Source: Paractinoplanes lichenicola | GTDB taxonomy: Bacteria; Actinomycetota; Actinomycetes; Mycobacteriales; Micromonosporaceae | Assembly: GCF_016785085.1 (NCBI RefSeq) | Contig: NZ_JAENHO010000008.1 | Span: 248,001-312,000 of the forward strand | Reading direction: 5' to 3' | DNA length: 64,000 nucleotides | In this document: in pieces, positions 43,036 through 53,651 of the stretch | Layout: every line of letters begins with the position of its first letter | How positions within the stretch are numbered: the stretch's first letter is position 1 | Notes under the pieces: model-generated | The model's input: the letters and a program-made list of their open reading frames with translations, nothing else | Told to the model about the DNA's origin: nothing | Database searches by the model: none | Program-made: the position numbers and the translations under genes

Positions 43036-43302
43036 GGCCAGGCCGCCCAGCCCGATCATCGAGAACAGGATTCTCAGGTCGGGCCGGGCGCCGGTCACGA
43101 CGAACCGCCGGCCGTAGCGTCCGGCGGTGAGGCGCAGCCGGGCCAGGGCCTCGACGGTCACCAGGTCGGCGCGTGCCGCGGAGACGTCGCACTCCACGTC
43201 GCCGGGGCCGGCCCGCCCGCGCAGCAGGTCGGCCAGGCGCGTGCACAGGCACGGGATGTCCGCGCGGGTGACCGCCGCGCCTACAGCGAACGGAACCGTC
43301 AT
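42946..43302 (-). CDS. STAS-domain protein (anti-sigma-factor antagonist-like), 3' end antisense to the sigma gene
   Basis: 118 residues. The STAS-like core runs RADIPCLCTRLADLLRGRAG, VECDVSAARADLVTVEALA, RLRLTAGRYGRRFVVTGAR and LRILFSMIGLGGL; the usual phosphorylatable Ser/Thr position is not clear. The C-terminal 30 residues (FGEAEEREQTLGVEEV...) lie antisense to the last 90 bases of the sigma gene, so they may not be conserved. The putative -10 element ends 6 bases before the ATG, so the mRNA would be leaderless. A partner kinase is not next to it. Confidence 0.7.
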   Translation of the reverse strand: MTVPFAVGAAVTRADIPCLCTRLADLLRGRAGPGDVECDVSAARADLVTVEALARLRLTAGRYGRRFVVTGARPDLRILFSMIGLGGLASGGQTFGEAEEREQTLGVEEVVDAGDPPG

Positions 43303-43307
43303 ACCGG

Positions 43308-43341
43308 GTATGACTCGCCGGGCGGCCGGAACTCATCGGTG
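43308..43341 (-). promoter_or_regulatory. Putative ECF promoter of the STAS gene, leaderless
   Basis: On the minus strand CACCGATGAGTTC (43341-43329), 14 bases, then GTCATAC (43314-43308). It differs from the hydrolase promoter at one base in the second block. The start codon follows 5 bases later. Confidence 0.65.
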
Positions 43342-43403
43342 CCGGCGCCGGCCGGAGCCGAGCGACCTGCCCGGCGTACGGGGAAGGCCTTTAGGCTGGG
43401 CTG

Positions 43404-44642
43404 ATGAGCGAGCAAGTCAGCAACTGGGCCGGCAACATCGTCTTCAACGCGCGGACGCTGCGCCGCCCGGCCTCGGTCGGCGAGGTGCAGGAGATCGTGG
43501 CCGGCGGCGGGCCGATCCACGTGCTGGGCAGCGGTCACTCCTTCAACCGGATGGCCGACACCGACGGCACCCTGATCTCGCTGGCCGACCTGCCGCGGAT
43601 CGCCGAGATCAGCGAGGACCGCAAGTCCGTGCGCGTCGACGGCGGCAGCCGCTACGGCGACATCGCGGCCCACCTGCACGCCAACGGCCTGGCCCTGCAC
43701 AACACGGCGTCGCTGCCGCACATCTCGGTGGCCGGCGCGATCGCCACCGCCACCCACGGCTCCGGCGTCACCCACGGCAACCTGGCCACTGTCGTCTCGT
43801 CGCTCGAGTTCGTCGACGGCTCGGGCCGGCTGGTCACGCTGTCCCGCGGCGACGACGGCTTCGAGGGCGCGGTCGTGCACCTCGGCGCGCTCGGTGTGAT
43901 CACCGCGCTCACGCTCGACGTGGTCCCGACGTTCGAGATCCGGCAGTACGTCTTCGACCACGTGCCCCGCGCCTCGCTCGACGAGCACCTGCACGACATG
44001 CTGGCCGACGGGTACAGCGTCAGCCTGTTCACCAACTGGACCAGCCGCGACATCAGCCACGCCTGGCTCAAGCGCACCGAGCCGATGGGCGACGAGTGGT
44101 ACGGCGGGCACCTGGCCGACGGCCCGCGCCACCCCGTGCCCGGCATGCCCGCGCAGAACAGCACCGAGCAGGGCGGCGTGCCCGGCCCCTGGCACACCCG
44201 GCTGCCGCACTTCCGCATGGAGTTCACCCCGTCCAGCGGCGAGGAGCTGCAGTCGGAATACCACGTGGCCCGCGAGGACGGCCTGGCCGCGATCGACGCC
44301 GTCGCCTCGATCCGCGAGCGTGTGGCGGCGGTGCTGCAGGTCTGCGAGGTCCGCACGATCAAGGCCGACGACCTGTGGCTGAGCCCCAACTATCACCGCG
44401 ACAGCATCGCCCTGCACTTCACCTGGATCGCCGACGCCGACGCCGTCACCCCGGTCGTGGCCGAGCTCGAGCAGGCGCTGGCCCCGCTGTCGCCGCGGCC
44501 GCACGTGGGCAAGGTGTTCACGATGACGCCCGAGACGATCCGCCAGGGCTGGGAACGCTTCGACGACTTCCGCGCACTGGTCGCCAAGTACGACCCGGCC
44601 GGCACGTTCCGCAACCCGTGGCTGACCGAGATCCTCGGCTGA
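43404..44642 (+). CDS. FAD-linked alditol (xylitol/sorbitol) oxidase
   Basis: 412 residues. NWAGNIVF at the N-terminus, HVLGSGHSFN with H45 placed as the residue that covalently binds FAD in alditol oxidase, and SLPHISVAGAIATATHGSG of the VAO/PCMH fold. The C-terminal half has the substrate-domain segment SEYHVAREDG and ends PAGTFRNPWLTEILG, as in AldO. The enzyme oxidises the terminal alcohol of polyols to an aldose with release of peroxide. It is cytoplasmic (no signal). The epimerase gene follows at 36 bases and may be co-transcribed. Confidence 0.9.
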   Translation: MSEQVSNWAGNIVFNARTLRRPASVGEVQEIVAGGGPIHVLGSGHSFNRMADTDGTLISLADLPRIAEISEDRKSVRVDGGSRYGDIAAHLHANGLALHNTASLPHISVAGAIATATHGSGVTHGNLATVVSSLEFVDGSGRLVTLSRGDDGFEGAVVHLGALGVITALTLDVVPTFEIRQYVFDHVPRASLDEHLHDMLADGYSVSLFTNWTSRDISHAWLKRTEPMGDEWYGGHLADGPRHPVPGMPAQNSTEQGGVPGPWHTRLPHFRMEFTPSSGEELQSEYHVAREDGLAAIDAVASIRERVAAVLQVCEVRTIKADDLWLSPNYHRDSIALHFTWIADADAVTPVVAELEQALAPLSPRPHVGKVFTMTPETIRQGWERFDDFRALVAKYDPAGTFRNPWLTEILG

Positions 44643-44678
44643 CCCTCCGAGCGCGGCCACCTGGGGCAAGGTGGCGGT

Positions 44679-45551
44679 ATGAACGTATTCCTGACCGGCG
44701 CGACCGGTTACATCGGTTCCCACGTCCTTCCCGCGCTGAGCGCCGCCGGCCACAGCGTCACGGCGTTGGTTCGAGACCCTTCCCGCGTACGGGGTGGGGA
44801 AGCGCGCCTGGTGACCGGTGACATGCGCGACCACGACCTCGTACGGGGGCTGGCCGCCGAGGCCGACGCGGTGATCGCGACCGCCACTCCCGGGGACGCG
44901 AGCAGCGCCGACGCCGACCGTGACTTCGTCGGCGCGGTGCTGGCGGGGCTGCGGCCGGGGGCGACCCTGGTGCGTACGGGGGGAATCTGGGTGCACGGAT
45001 CGGGGGCCGACCTCACCGAGGAGACCCCGCTCGCGCCGCCCGCCCTGGTCGCGTGGCGGGAGGAGATCGACAGCATGGCCCTGGCCGCCCCGGGGATCCG
45101 TTCGCTGCTGGTCGAGCCCGGGGTGGTCTACGGCCATGGCGCCGGCATCCCGGGTCTGATCTTCGCGGGCGCGCAGGTCGGCGAGCCGGCGGCGCTGCAG
45201 CTGATCGGGCCGGGCAGCCAGCACTGGGCCACCGTGCACGTCGACGACCTGGCCGAGCTGTATGTGGCCACGCTGACCGCCGGCTCCTCGGGCGACCGGC
45301 TCCTGGCGGTGAGCGGCGACAGCCCGTCGGTGGCCTCGCTGGGCGACGTGGCCAGCCGGCGGCTCGGGCTCGACGGGCGGGTGGTGGCCGAGGATCCGGC
45401 CGACACGGTGGCGCGGCTGGGCGGTTTCGGCGAGGCGCTGCTGATGGATCAGCAGGCGTCGGGGGAGAAGGCCCGCCGGGTGCTCGATTGGAAGCCGTCG
45501 CGGCCGTCGCTGCTCGAGGCCTTCGCGGCGGGCGAATACGACCCGGCCTGA
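44679..45551 (+). CDS. NAD(P)-dependent epimerase/dehydratase family protein
   Basis: 290 residues. FLTGATGYIGSHV is the GxxGxxG motif of extended short-chain reductases, and the later segments VLTGDMRD-like ARLVTGDMRDHD, VEPGVVYGHGAG and WATVHVDDLAELYVATL fit the nucleoside-diphosphate-sugar epimerase or atypical SDR type. The typical YxxxK is not evident (the Tyr of VVYG is followed by HGAG), so catalysis may be altered or it may act as an NAD(P)-binding reductase of another type. Substrate unknown. Confidence 0.83.
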   Translation: MNVFLTGATGYIGSHVLPALSAAGHSVTALVRDPSRVRGGEARLVTGDMRDHDLVRGLAAEADAVIATATPGDASSADADRDFVGAVLAGLRPGATLVRTGGIWVHGSGADLTEETPLAPPALVAWREEIDSMALAAPGIRSLLVEPGVVYGHGAGIPGLIFAGAQVGEPAALQLIGPGSQHWATVHVDDLAELYVATLTAGSSGDRLLAVSGDSPSVASLGDVASRRLGLDGRVVAEDPADTVARLGGFGEALLMDQQASGEKARRVLDWKPSRPSLLEAFAAGEYDPA

Positions 45552-45614
45552 AGTTTTTTGCAGAGATCGACAGGGCCCTGAGCTGCGATTTCAGGATTTC
45601 GCCGGGGAGATTAC

Positions 45615-45631
45615 CTTAAGAAATTCTTAAG
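45615..45631. promoter_or_regulatory. 17-bp palindrome upstream of the repeat-protein gene
   Basis: CTTAAGAA and TTCTTAAG around one central base form a perfect dyad in an otherwise GC-rich region, 79 bases before the start codon and 14 bases before the CebR-like box. A binding site is likely, the protein unknown. Confidence 0.55.
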
Positions 45632-45644
45632 TGATGATCGACCG

Positions 45645-45658
45645 TGGGAGCGCTCCCG
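45645..45658. promoter_or_regulatory. CebR-like operator
   Basis: TGGGAGCGCTCCCG matches the Streptomyces CebR box TGGGAGCGCTCCCA at 13 of 14 bases and has perfect 6-bp arms. It lies 52 bases before the start of the secreted three-repeat protein gene. Confidence 0.7.
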
Positions 45659-45709
45659 TATGGATGGCCGAAGCCAAAAATGGTCCCCCTGGCGGAAGGC
45701 GCAGTCCCA

Positions 45710-46918
45710 ATGTACAGAAGCCGGTTCAACAAGTCCCGCACGAACGTGCGCCGCTGGCAGATCGGCGCGGTCGCGGGGCTCGCGCTCGCCACCGTCGGTG
45801 TCGGCCTGGGTGTTGCCTCGGCCGCCGAGGCTGTGCCGACTGTGAACTGTCCGTCGGTCAACAACCTGCCCGCCGTGCCGGCCCAGGCCCAGGCCGAGGT
45901 GAAGCGCAACCTGGAGCTGCTCAACACGCAGATCTCCGAGGCCAACAACCGCCTCCGTACGTCGGTGGGCGAGGGTGGCCCGGCCTTCATCCAGAACGCC
46001 ATCCTGGGGCCGCTGGCCGACAAGCGCTTCGCCACGATCAACCGGATCGAGACGGCGATCGGGCGCAACGCGGCCAAGCCGAATCTGAACGCCGAGGGTC
46101 TGTCGAAGTGTTCGCTCAACGAGGACGGCGGCAACTCGGCGCAGCAGCCGACCGACGTTCCGGCCGCCGGTGAGAACGCCGGTGGAGGTGACGCGGCAGC
46201 CGGGCTTCCCACCATCAACTGCCCGGCCGTCGACAACCTGCCCGCCGTGCCGGCTCAGGCCCAGGCCGAGGTGCAGCGCAACCTGGAGCTGCTCAACACG
46301 CAGATCTCCGAGGCCAACAACCGCATCCGCACGTCGGTGGGTCAGGGTGGCCCGGCGTTCATCCAGAACGCGATCCTCGGCCCGCTGCAGAGCAAGCGGT
46401 TCGCCACGATCAACCGGATCGAGACGGCGATCGGCCGCAACGCCGCCAAGCCCGACCTGAACGCCGAGGGCCTGTCGGTCTGCTCGCTCAACGAGGACGG
46501 CGGGGCCTCGGCCGAGCAGCCGACCGACGTCCCGGCCGGCAACGCCGGTGGCAACGCGGGGGGCAACGCCGGCAACGGCAACGCCGGCAACGGCAACGCC
46601 GGCAACGGTGGCGCCACCGGCGCTCTGCCGACCGTCAACTGCCCGGCCGTGAACAACCTGCCCACGATCCCGGCCCAGGCCGCGGCCGAGGTGCAGCGCA
46701 ACCTGGAGCTGCTCAACACGCAGATCGCCGAGGCCAACGCGCGGATCGCCTCCAGCGTCGGCCAGGGCGGCCCGGCCTTCATCCAGAACGCCATCCTCGG
46801 CCCGCTGGAGGACAAGCGGTTCGCCACGATCAACCGGATCGAGACGGCGATCGGCCGCAACGCCGTCAAGCCGAACCTGAACGCCGAGGGCCTCGCCCCC
46901 TGCTCGCTCAACCAGTGA
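45710..46918 (+). CDS. Secreted protein of three near-identical ~95-residue two-cysteine repeats
   Basis: 402 residues from ATG 45710 (GGAAGG upstream). A long signal peptide (WQIGAVAGLALATVGVGLGV, then ASA-AEA) is followed by three repeats at about 45836-46129, 46204-46500 and 46624-46915. Each contains VNCP near its start, the helical stretch AEVQRNLELLNTQISEAN, GPAFIQNAILGPL, the segment RFATINRIETAIGRNA, and ends with CSLNE; the two Cys per repeat probably pair. Linkers are Gly/Asn/Pro-rich, the last with GNAGNGNAGNGNAGNGG. The repeats are almost identical in DNA too, so they arose by recent duplication or are homogenised by recombination. No family recognised. The CebR-like box suggests control by plant-polysaccharide sugars. 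A role at the cell surface or in substrate attachment is speculation. Confidence 0.8.
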   Translation: MYRSRFNKSRTNVRRWQIGAVAGLALATVGVGLGVASAAEAVPTVNCPSVNNLPAVPAQAQAEVKRNLELLNTQISEANNRLRTSVGEGGPAFIQNAILGPLADKRFATINRIETAIGRNAAKPNLNAEGLSKCSLNEDGGNSAQQPTDVPAAGENAGGGDAAAGLPTINCPAVDNLPAVPAQAQAEVQRNLELLNTQISEANNRIRTSVGQGGPAFIQNAILGPLQSKRFATINRIETAIGRNAAKPDLNAEGLSVCSLNEDGGASAEQPTDVPAGNAGGNAGGNAGNGNAGNGNAGNGGATGALPTVNCPAVNNLPTIPAQAAAEVQRNLELLNTQIAEANARIASSVGQGGPAFIQNAILGPLEDKRFATINRIETAIGRNAVKPNLNAEGLAPCSLNQ

Positions 46919-46944
46919 TCTAGCTTCGCCATCCCGCAGTCAGG

Positions 46945-46984
46945 CGCGCGCCCGGACCCCCACCCGGGCGCGCGTCTTCTTTTG
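46945..46984 (+). terminator. Hairpin terminator with T-rich tail after the repeat-protein gene
   Basis: Perfect 11-bp stem (46945-46955 and 46964-46974) with an 8-base loop, followed by TCTTCTTTT. One of the few U-tailed terminators here. Confidence 0.85.
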
Positions 46985-47045
46985 CCATTAGTCTCGCGCG
47001 TCACGAAGGCGCATTTGTGTCACATGGCGGGGGTAGCTTCGCGCC

Positions 47046-49175
<2,130 letters not shown>

Positions 49176-49234
49176 CGCCCCGGCGGCCGCGGCGGGCACC
49201 CCTCGCCCCTCGCGGCCGCCTATCGTGCGTAGTT

Positions 49235-50074
49235 ATGACCGAGGTGCCGCCGGGCGACAGTCACGTGCACAGCGAATGGTCGTGGGACACACCGATCGGA
49301 GACATGGAGGCGACCTGCGCCCGAGCGGTCGAATTGGGCGTGCCCGCCGTGGCCTTCACCGAGCATCTCGACCACATCGTGTGGACCGCCGACCGGGCCA
49401 CGCTGGAGGAGAGCCCGCACCTGGCGTCATTCGCCGACGCCGAGGGCCGGGTCACCGCGCCCCCGTTCGACGCGGCCGGCTACCTGGCCGCGATCGAGCG
49501 ATGCCGGCAGCGCTTCCCGTCCCTGCGGGTGCTCAGCGGCCTGGAGATCGGCGAGCCCCACCTGCACACCGAGGCCGTCGCCCGGATCCTGAGCGCCGGC
49601 CACTTCGACCGGGTGCTCGGCTCGATGCACGCACTGCCCATCGCCGGCACGTACTACGAGCCACCAGGAATGTTCGAGCACCTCGGCCGGGTCGAGGCGT
49701 TTCGGCGCTATCTGACCGAGATCCCGGCCGTCGTCGCCGGCAGCGACGTGTTCTCGGTCTTCGCCCACATCGACTACCCCGTACGGTTCTGGCCCGCCAC
49801 CGAGCGCTTCGACCCGTACGCGTTCGAGTCCGAGTTCCGCCACGCCCTGAAAGCCCTCGCCCAGGGCGGCCGCACGCTGGAGGTCAACACCCGGGTGCCC
49901 CTGCACCCCGAGATCGTCCGCTGGTGGCGCGAAGAGGGCGGCACCTCGATCTCCTTCGGCAGCGACGCCCACTCACCCGAGAGCCTGGCCGACGGCTTCC
50001 TCACCGCCGCCCACATGGTCGAAGCCCACGGCTTCCACCCCGGCCGCGAACCCCACGACCTCTGGCACCGCTGA
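49235..50074 (+). CDS. PHP-domain phosphoesterase, histidinol-phosphatase-like (copy 1)
   Basis: 279 residues. Metal motif DSHVHSEWSWDT near the N-terminus, AVAFTEHLDHIVW, LRVLSGLEIGEPHLH, FDRVLGSMHALP, FSVFAHIDYPVR and the terminal FGSDAHSPE provide the His/Asp/Glu set of the PHP trinuclear site. Full-length histidinol phosphatases of the PHP type have this layout, but his genes are absent here, so another phosphate ester is possible. A second, clearly related copy follows 203 bases downstream. Confidence 0.87.
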   Translation: MTEVPPGDSHVHSEWSWDTPIGDMEATCARAVELGVPAVAFTEHLDHIVWTADRATLEESPHLASFADAEGRVTAPPFDAAGYLAAIERCRQRFPSLRVLSGLEIGEPHLHTEAVARILSAGHFDRVLGSMHALPIAGTYYEPPGMFEHLGRVEAFRRYLTEIPAVVAGSDVFSVFAHIDYPVRFWPATERFDPYAFESEFRHALKALAQGGRTLEVNTRVPLHPEIVRWWREEGGTSISFGSDAHSPESLADGFLTAAHMVEAHGFHPGREPHDLWHR

Positions 50075-50277
50075 CCGCGCTGAGCCTGGATGTGTGCCCC
50101 CCGACGTCTGGCGCGGTCGGACGCGGCCGGCTGGGTTGCGAGCCCCGGCCATCTGACTTCGGCGGTGGAGTGAGTGGGCGGGGTGGGCTTGGTCATTGTT
50201 TGCTTGCGCTTCGGGTGTCTGTTTCCGGGTTGCCTTTTGGTGGTGGATAGCGTGGGCGCCGACTAAGGGGGATGGAC

Positions 50278-51120
50278 ATGCCGGACACATTGCCGGGCGA
50301 CAGCCACGTGCACAGCGAGTGGTCGTGGGACACGTCGGCCGGAGACATGGTGGGGACTTGTGCCCGGGCCGTCGAGATCGGGTTGCCGGCGGTTGCGTTC
50401 ACCGAGCATCTCGACTTCAACCACTGGCTGGCCACCCCGGAATCGTTGGAAGTGAGTCCTCACTACTTGCCCTTCACCGGGGACGACCTGGTGGTGCGGC
50501 CGCCGGTGTTCGACGCGCGGGCCTATCTCGCGGCGATCGACGACTGCCGTGAGCGGTTTCCGGGGCTGCGCATCCTGAGCGGGCTGGAGATCGGGGAGCC
50601 GCACCTCAACCCGGATGCTGTCGCCGGGATTCTGAGTGCGGGGCCGTTCGACCGGGTGCTCGGATCGTTGCACTGCCTGCCGATGGCCGGCGGTCACACC
50701 AGCCCGCCCGTGCTGCTCGAGCAGGTCAAGCCGGGTGAGCTCGTCCGTCGCTATCTGGCCGAGGTGCCGTCGGTCGTGGCCGCGAGCGATGCGTTCGCCG
50801 TGTTCGCGCACATCGACTACGCGATCCGCTTCTGGCCGGCCGACGTGGCGCCGTTCGAGGCGGCCGACTTCGAGCCCGAGTTCCGGCACGCGTTGCGCGC
50901 CCTGGCCGACAGTGACCGCACGCTGGAGGTCAACACCCGCCTCCCGCTGGACCCGCAGATCGTCGGCTGGTGGCGCGAGGAGGGCGGCCGCACGGTGTCC
51001 TTCGGCAGCGACGCCCACCTGCCGTCGGCCCTGGCCCGGGGTTTCCGCGAGGCCGCACACATGGTCGAGGCCCACGGCTTCCGCCCCGGCCGCGAGGCCC
51101 ACGACTTCTGGACCCGCTGA
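50278..51120 (+). CDS. PHP-domain phosphoesterase, histidinol-phosphatase-like (copy 2)
   Basis: 280 residues; ATG 50278 is preferred to ATG 50272 because the GGGGG ribosome site then has normal spacing and the N-terminus aligns with copy 1 (PGDSHVHSEWSWDT). All metal motifs are kept: TEHLDFNHW, SGLEIGEPHLN, DRVLGSLHCLP, FAHIDYAIR and FGSDAHLPS. The two proteins differ in the substrate-facing loops (after TEHLD and after GSLHCLP), so they may have different substrates. A tandem duplication is the simplest origin. The 203-base spacer 50075-50277 shows no other feature. Confidence 0.86.
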   Translation: MPDTLPGDSHVHSEWSWDTSAGDMVGTCARAVEIGLPAVAFTEHLDFNHWLATPESLEVSPHYLPFTGDDLVVRPPVFDARAYLAAIDDCRERFPGLRILSGLEIGEPHLNPDAVAGILSAGPFDRVLGSLHCLPMAGGHTSPPVLLEQVKPGELVRRYLAEVPSVVAASDAFAVFAHIDYAIRFWPADVAPFEAADFEPEFRHALRALADSDRTLEVNTRLPLDPQIVGWWREEGGRTVSFGSDAHLPSALARGFREAAHMVEAHGFRPGREAHDFWTR

Positions 51121-51180
51121 CGGGCGAGATACGCGGGCGTAAGAGTCGCGAGTCGCTGAGAGCGGCCCTAGCGGACAGGG

Positions 51181-51214
51181 CCGAGGCCCCCGGCGGCGGT
51201 GCCGGGGGCCTCGG
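51181..51214. terminator. Bidirectional terminator between convergent genes
   Basis: Perfect 14-bp stem (CCGAGGCCCCCGGC and complement) with a 6-base loop between the second PHP gene and the convergent MMPL gene. Confidence 0.88.
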
Positions 51215-51227
51215 GGCGAACGGCGGC

Positions 51228-53423
51228 TCAGTGGCGGCCGACCAGCTCCGGCGAAGGAGTGGGTGGGGTGACGGCCGGGGCGGCGTGCCGGCCGCGGGGG
51301 CGCATGAAGCGGGGCGCCCACCAGTTGGCCTTGCCCAGCAGTGTCATGGCCGACGGCAGGACCACGGCGCGGATGATGGTGGCGTCGAGGAGGATTGCGG
51401 CGGCCAGGCCGATGCCCAGTTGTTTCATGTCGATCGTGGACAGGGTGGCGAAGATCGAGAAGACCGCCACCATCACCAGGGCCGCGCTGCTGACCGTGCC
51501 GGCCGAGCCGGTGATGCCCTCGGCCACGGCCTCGCGGGTCGGCACGCCGCGCAGCACCGCCTCGCGGATCCGGGACACCACGAACACGTGGTAGTCCATC
51601 GACAGGCCGAACAGCACCACGAACAGGAACAGCGGCAGCCAGCTGACGATCGCGTCCATCGAGGTGAAGTTGAGCAGGTCGGGCGCCCAGCTGCCCTGGA
51701 AGACCAGAACCAGCAGCCCGTACGCGGCCCCGACCGACAGCAGGTTGAGCAGGATCGACGTCAGGGCCACCACGAGCGAGCGGAACGTCCAGGCCATCAT
51801 CAGGAACGTCAGCAGCAGCACGACCCCGGCCACGATCGGCAGCGTCTGCCAGATGTGCTTGGCGTAGTCCTCGTTGTTGGCCACGTCGCCACCGACGGCG
51901 TGGTCAAAACCCTTCAATTCGGCCGGTACGAGGTCGGAGCGCAGCCGGTGCAGCGAGTCGGCGGCCTCCGAACTGCGCGATGAGAACGGTGTCGCCACGT
52001 GCAGCACCGTGACCGTCTTGTCCGGGGAGACCTCGATCTCCGGCCCGTCCTGCTCCAGCGGCGCGAACAGGGGGTCGCCCTGCGTCTTCTCGGCGATGCG
52101 CGTCAGAGCCGCCTGAACAGCCCCGGCGGAGGAAGCGGGCGCCTGAACGGTGATCAGGTGATTGGTGCCGTTGCTCGGGTAGGCCGCGGTCAGCCGGTCG
52201 TACGCCTGCATGGCCGGCGTCGTGCGCGGCAGGTCCTCCGTACCGGGGAACTTGAGGTTCATGCCCAGCGCCGGCGCGGCCAGGGCCAGCAGCGCGAGCA
52301 CGCTCACGATCAGGGTCGCGGCCGGCCAGCGCAGCGCCGGGTGGAGCACGCGCCGCCAGAAGGTGCCGTCGTTGCGGGCGGTCAGGCGCCACACGAACGG
52401 CACCCGCGGCCGGTCGACCCAGCGGCCCAGCTTGGCCAGGATGGCCGGCAGCACGGTCAGCGAGCCGAGCACGGCCACCGCGACCACGAGGATCGAGCCC
52501 ACCGCGAGCGACGAGAACGTGGAGTCACCGGCCAGGAACAGCCCGGCCATCGCGATGATGACGGCCGTGCCGCTGACCACCACGGCGTGCCCGGAGGTCT
52601 CGGCGGCGATCTCCACCGCGTCGACGTGCCCGCGCCCCTTCGCCCGTTCCTCGCGTTCTCGCCGGACGTAGAACAGCGAGTAGTCGACGCCCACGGCCAT
52701 GCCGATCAGCAGGATCACGCTGGCGGTGACGTCGGTCGACGGGATCAGGTGCGAGGCCAGCGTGGAGAGACCCATGGCCGCGGCCACCGACGACAGGGCC
52801 AGCAGCACCGGCACCCCGGCCGCGATCAGCGCGCCGAAGACCAGGATCAGGATGGCCAGGGTGACCGGCAGGCTGAGGATCTCGGCCCGGGTGAAGTCGT
52901 CGCCCAGCGTGTCGTCCAGGGCCTTGTTGATGGACGGCCCGCCGACCTGCTCGACCCGCAGGTCGGGATGCGCCGCCTGCACCTCGGCGGTGGCCGAGCG
53001 CAGCGGCTCGACGCGGTCGGAGGCCGTCTCGGGGTCGCCGCTCATCGTGATCGGCACCAGCAGCGCCGAGCCGTCGTTGGCCGGGATCGGCTTGCCCACC
53101 TCGGCCACGCCGGTGACCGAGCGCAGCGTCGTGGTGGCATCGGCGGCGGCCTTGTTCGCGGCCGCGGTGTCGAGTTTCCCCGTACGGGCGGTGATCAGCA
53201 CGTTGTCGACGGCGGGCTCGTCCGCGAAGCCGCCCTCGTCGATCATCACGTACGCCCGGCCGGCCTCGCCGATCGCGTCGTCCTGCGCGGTCGCCTCCTT
53301 GAGGCCGGCCGCATTGCCGCCCACGAAGCACACCGCCACGAAGACCACCCAGAGCGCGATCGCGCGCCACGGATGTTCGGCGCTCCATCGCGCCATGCGT
53401 ACCGTCACCGGTCGCCTGCCCAT
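51228..53423 (-). CDS. MMPL/RND-family transporter
   Basis: 731 residues. Twelve predicted membrane helices in two halves, each with a large outer loop after its first helix: RAIALWVVFVAVCFVGG at the start, the signature GVDYSLFYVRRERE in the first half and GLSMDYHVFVVSRIRE in the second. These are hallmarks of actinobacterial MMPL lipid, siderophore or drug exporters. The C-terminus is Pro-rich and cytoplasmic. No regulator is adjacent, and the gene is divergent from the secreted protease gene. It is not closely similar to the MMPL gene at 55164. Substrate unknown. Confidence 0.92.
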   Translation of the reverse strand: MGRRPVTVRMARWSAEHPWRAIALWVVFVAVCFVGGNAAGLKEATAQDDAIGEAGRAYVMIDEGGFADEPAVDNVLITARTGKLDTAAANKAAADATTTLRSVTGVAEVGKPIPANDGSALLVPITMSGDPETASDRVEPLRSATAEVQAAHPDLRVEQVGGPSINKALDDTLGDDFTRAEILSLPVTLAILILVFGALIAAGVPVLLALSSVAAAMGLSTLASHLIPSTDVTASVILLIGMAVGVDYSLFYVRREREERAKGRGHVDAVEIAAETSGHAVVVSGTAVIIAMAGLFLAGDSTFSSLAVGSILVVAVAVLGSLTVLPAILAKLGRWVDRPRVPFVWRLTARNDGTFWRRVLHPALRWPAATLIVSVLALLALAAPALGMNLKFPGTEDLPRTTPAMQAYDRLTAAYPSNGTNHLITVQAPASSAGAVQAALTRIAEKTQGDPLFAPLEQDGPEIEVSPDKTVTVLHVATPFSSRSSEAADSLHRLRSDLVPAELKGFDHAVGGDVANNEDYAKHIWQTLPIVAGVVLLLTFLMMAWTFRSLVVALTSILLNLLSVGAAYGLLVLVFQGSWAPDLLNFTSMDAIVSWLPLFLFVVLFGLSMDYHVFVVSRIREAVLRGVPTREAVAEGITGSAGTVSSAALVMVAVFSIFATLSTIDMKQLGIGLAAAILLDATIIRAVVLPSAMTLLGKANWWAPRFMRPRGRHAAPAVTPPTPSPELVGRH

Positions 53424-53651
53424 TGCTGCCCCCCAGCTGTGAATCCTGTGTCGCAGCTGAAGTTATGGAGTGCGGACGCTGGGTACATCGGGGCCGGACC
53501 CCGGTCGGCCCCGGAGGTCGTGACACGCCGGTGAGCGTCGGAAACGCGACGCCACGCGGGGTAAAGGCCTGCAAAACGGCCATACGGATCAGGGTTTACC
53601 CGGGGACTTCCCCGATTCGCGGCCCTTGATCCCTTTGGTTAGGTTGTCCAC

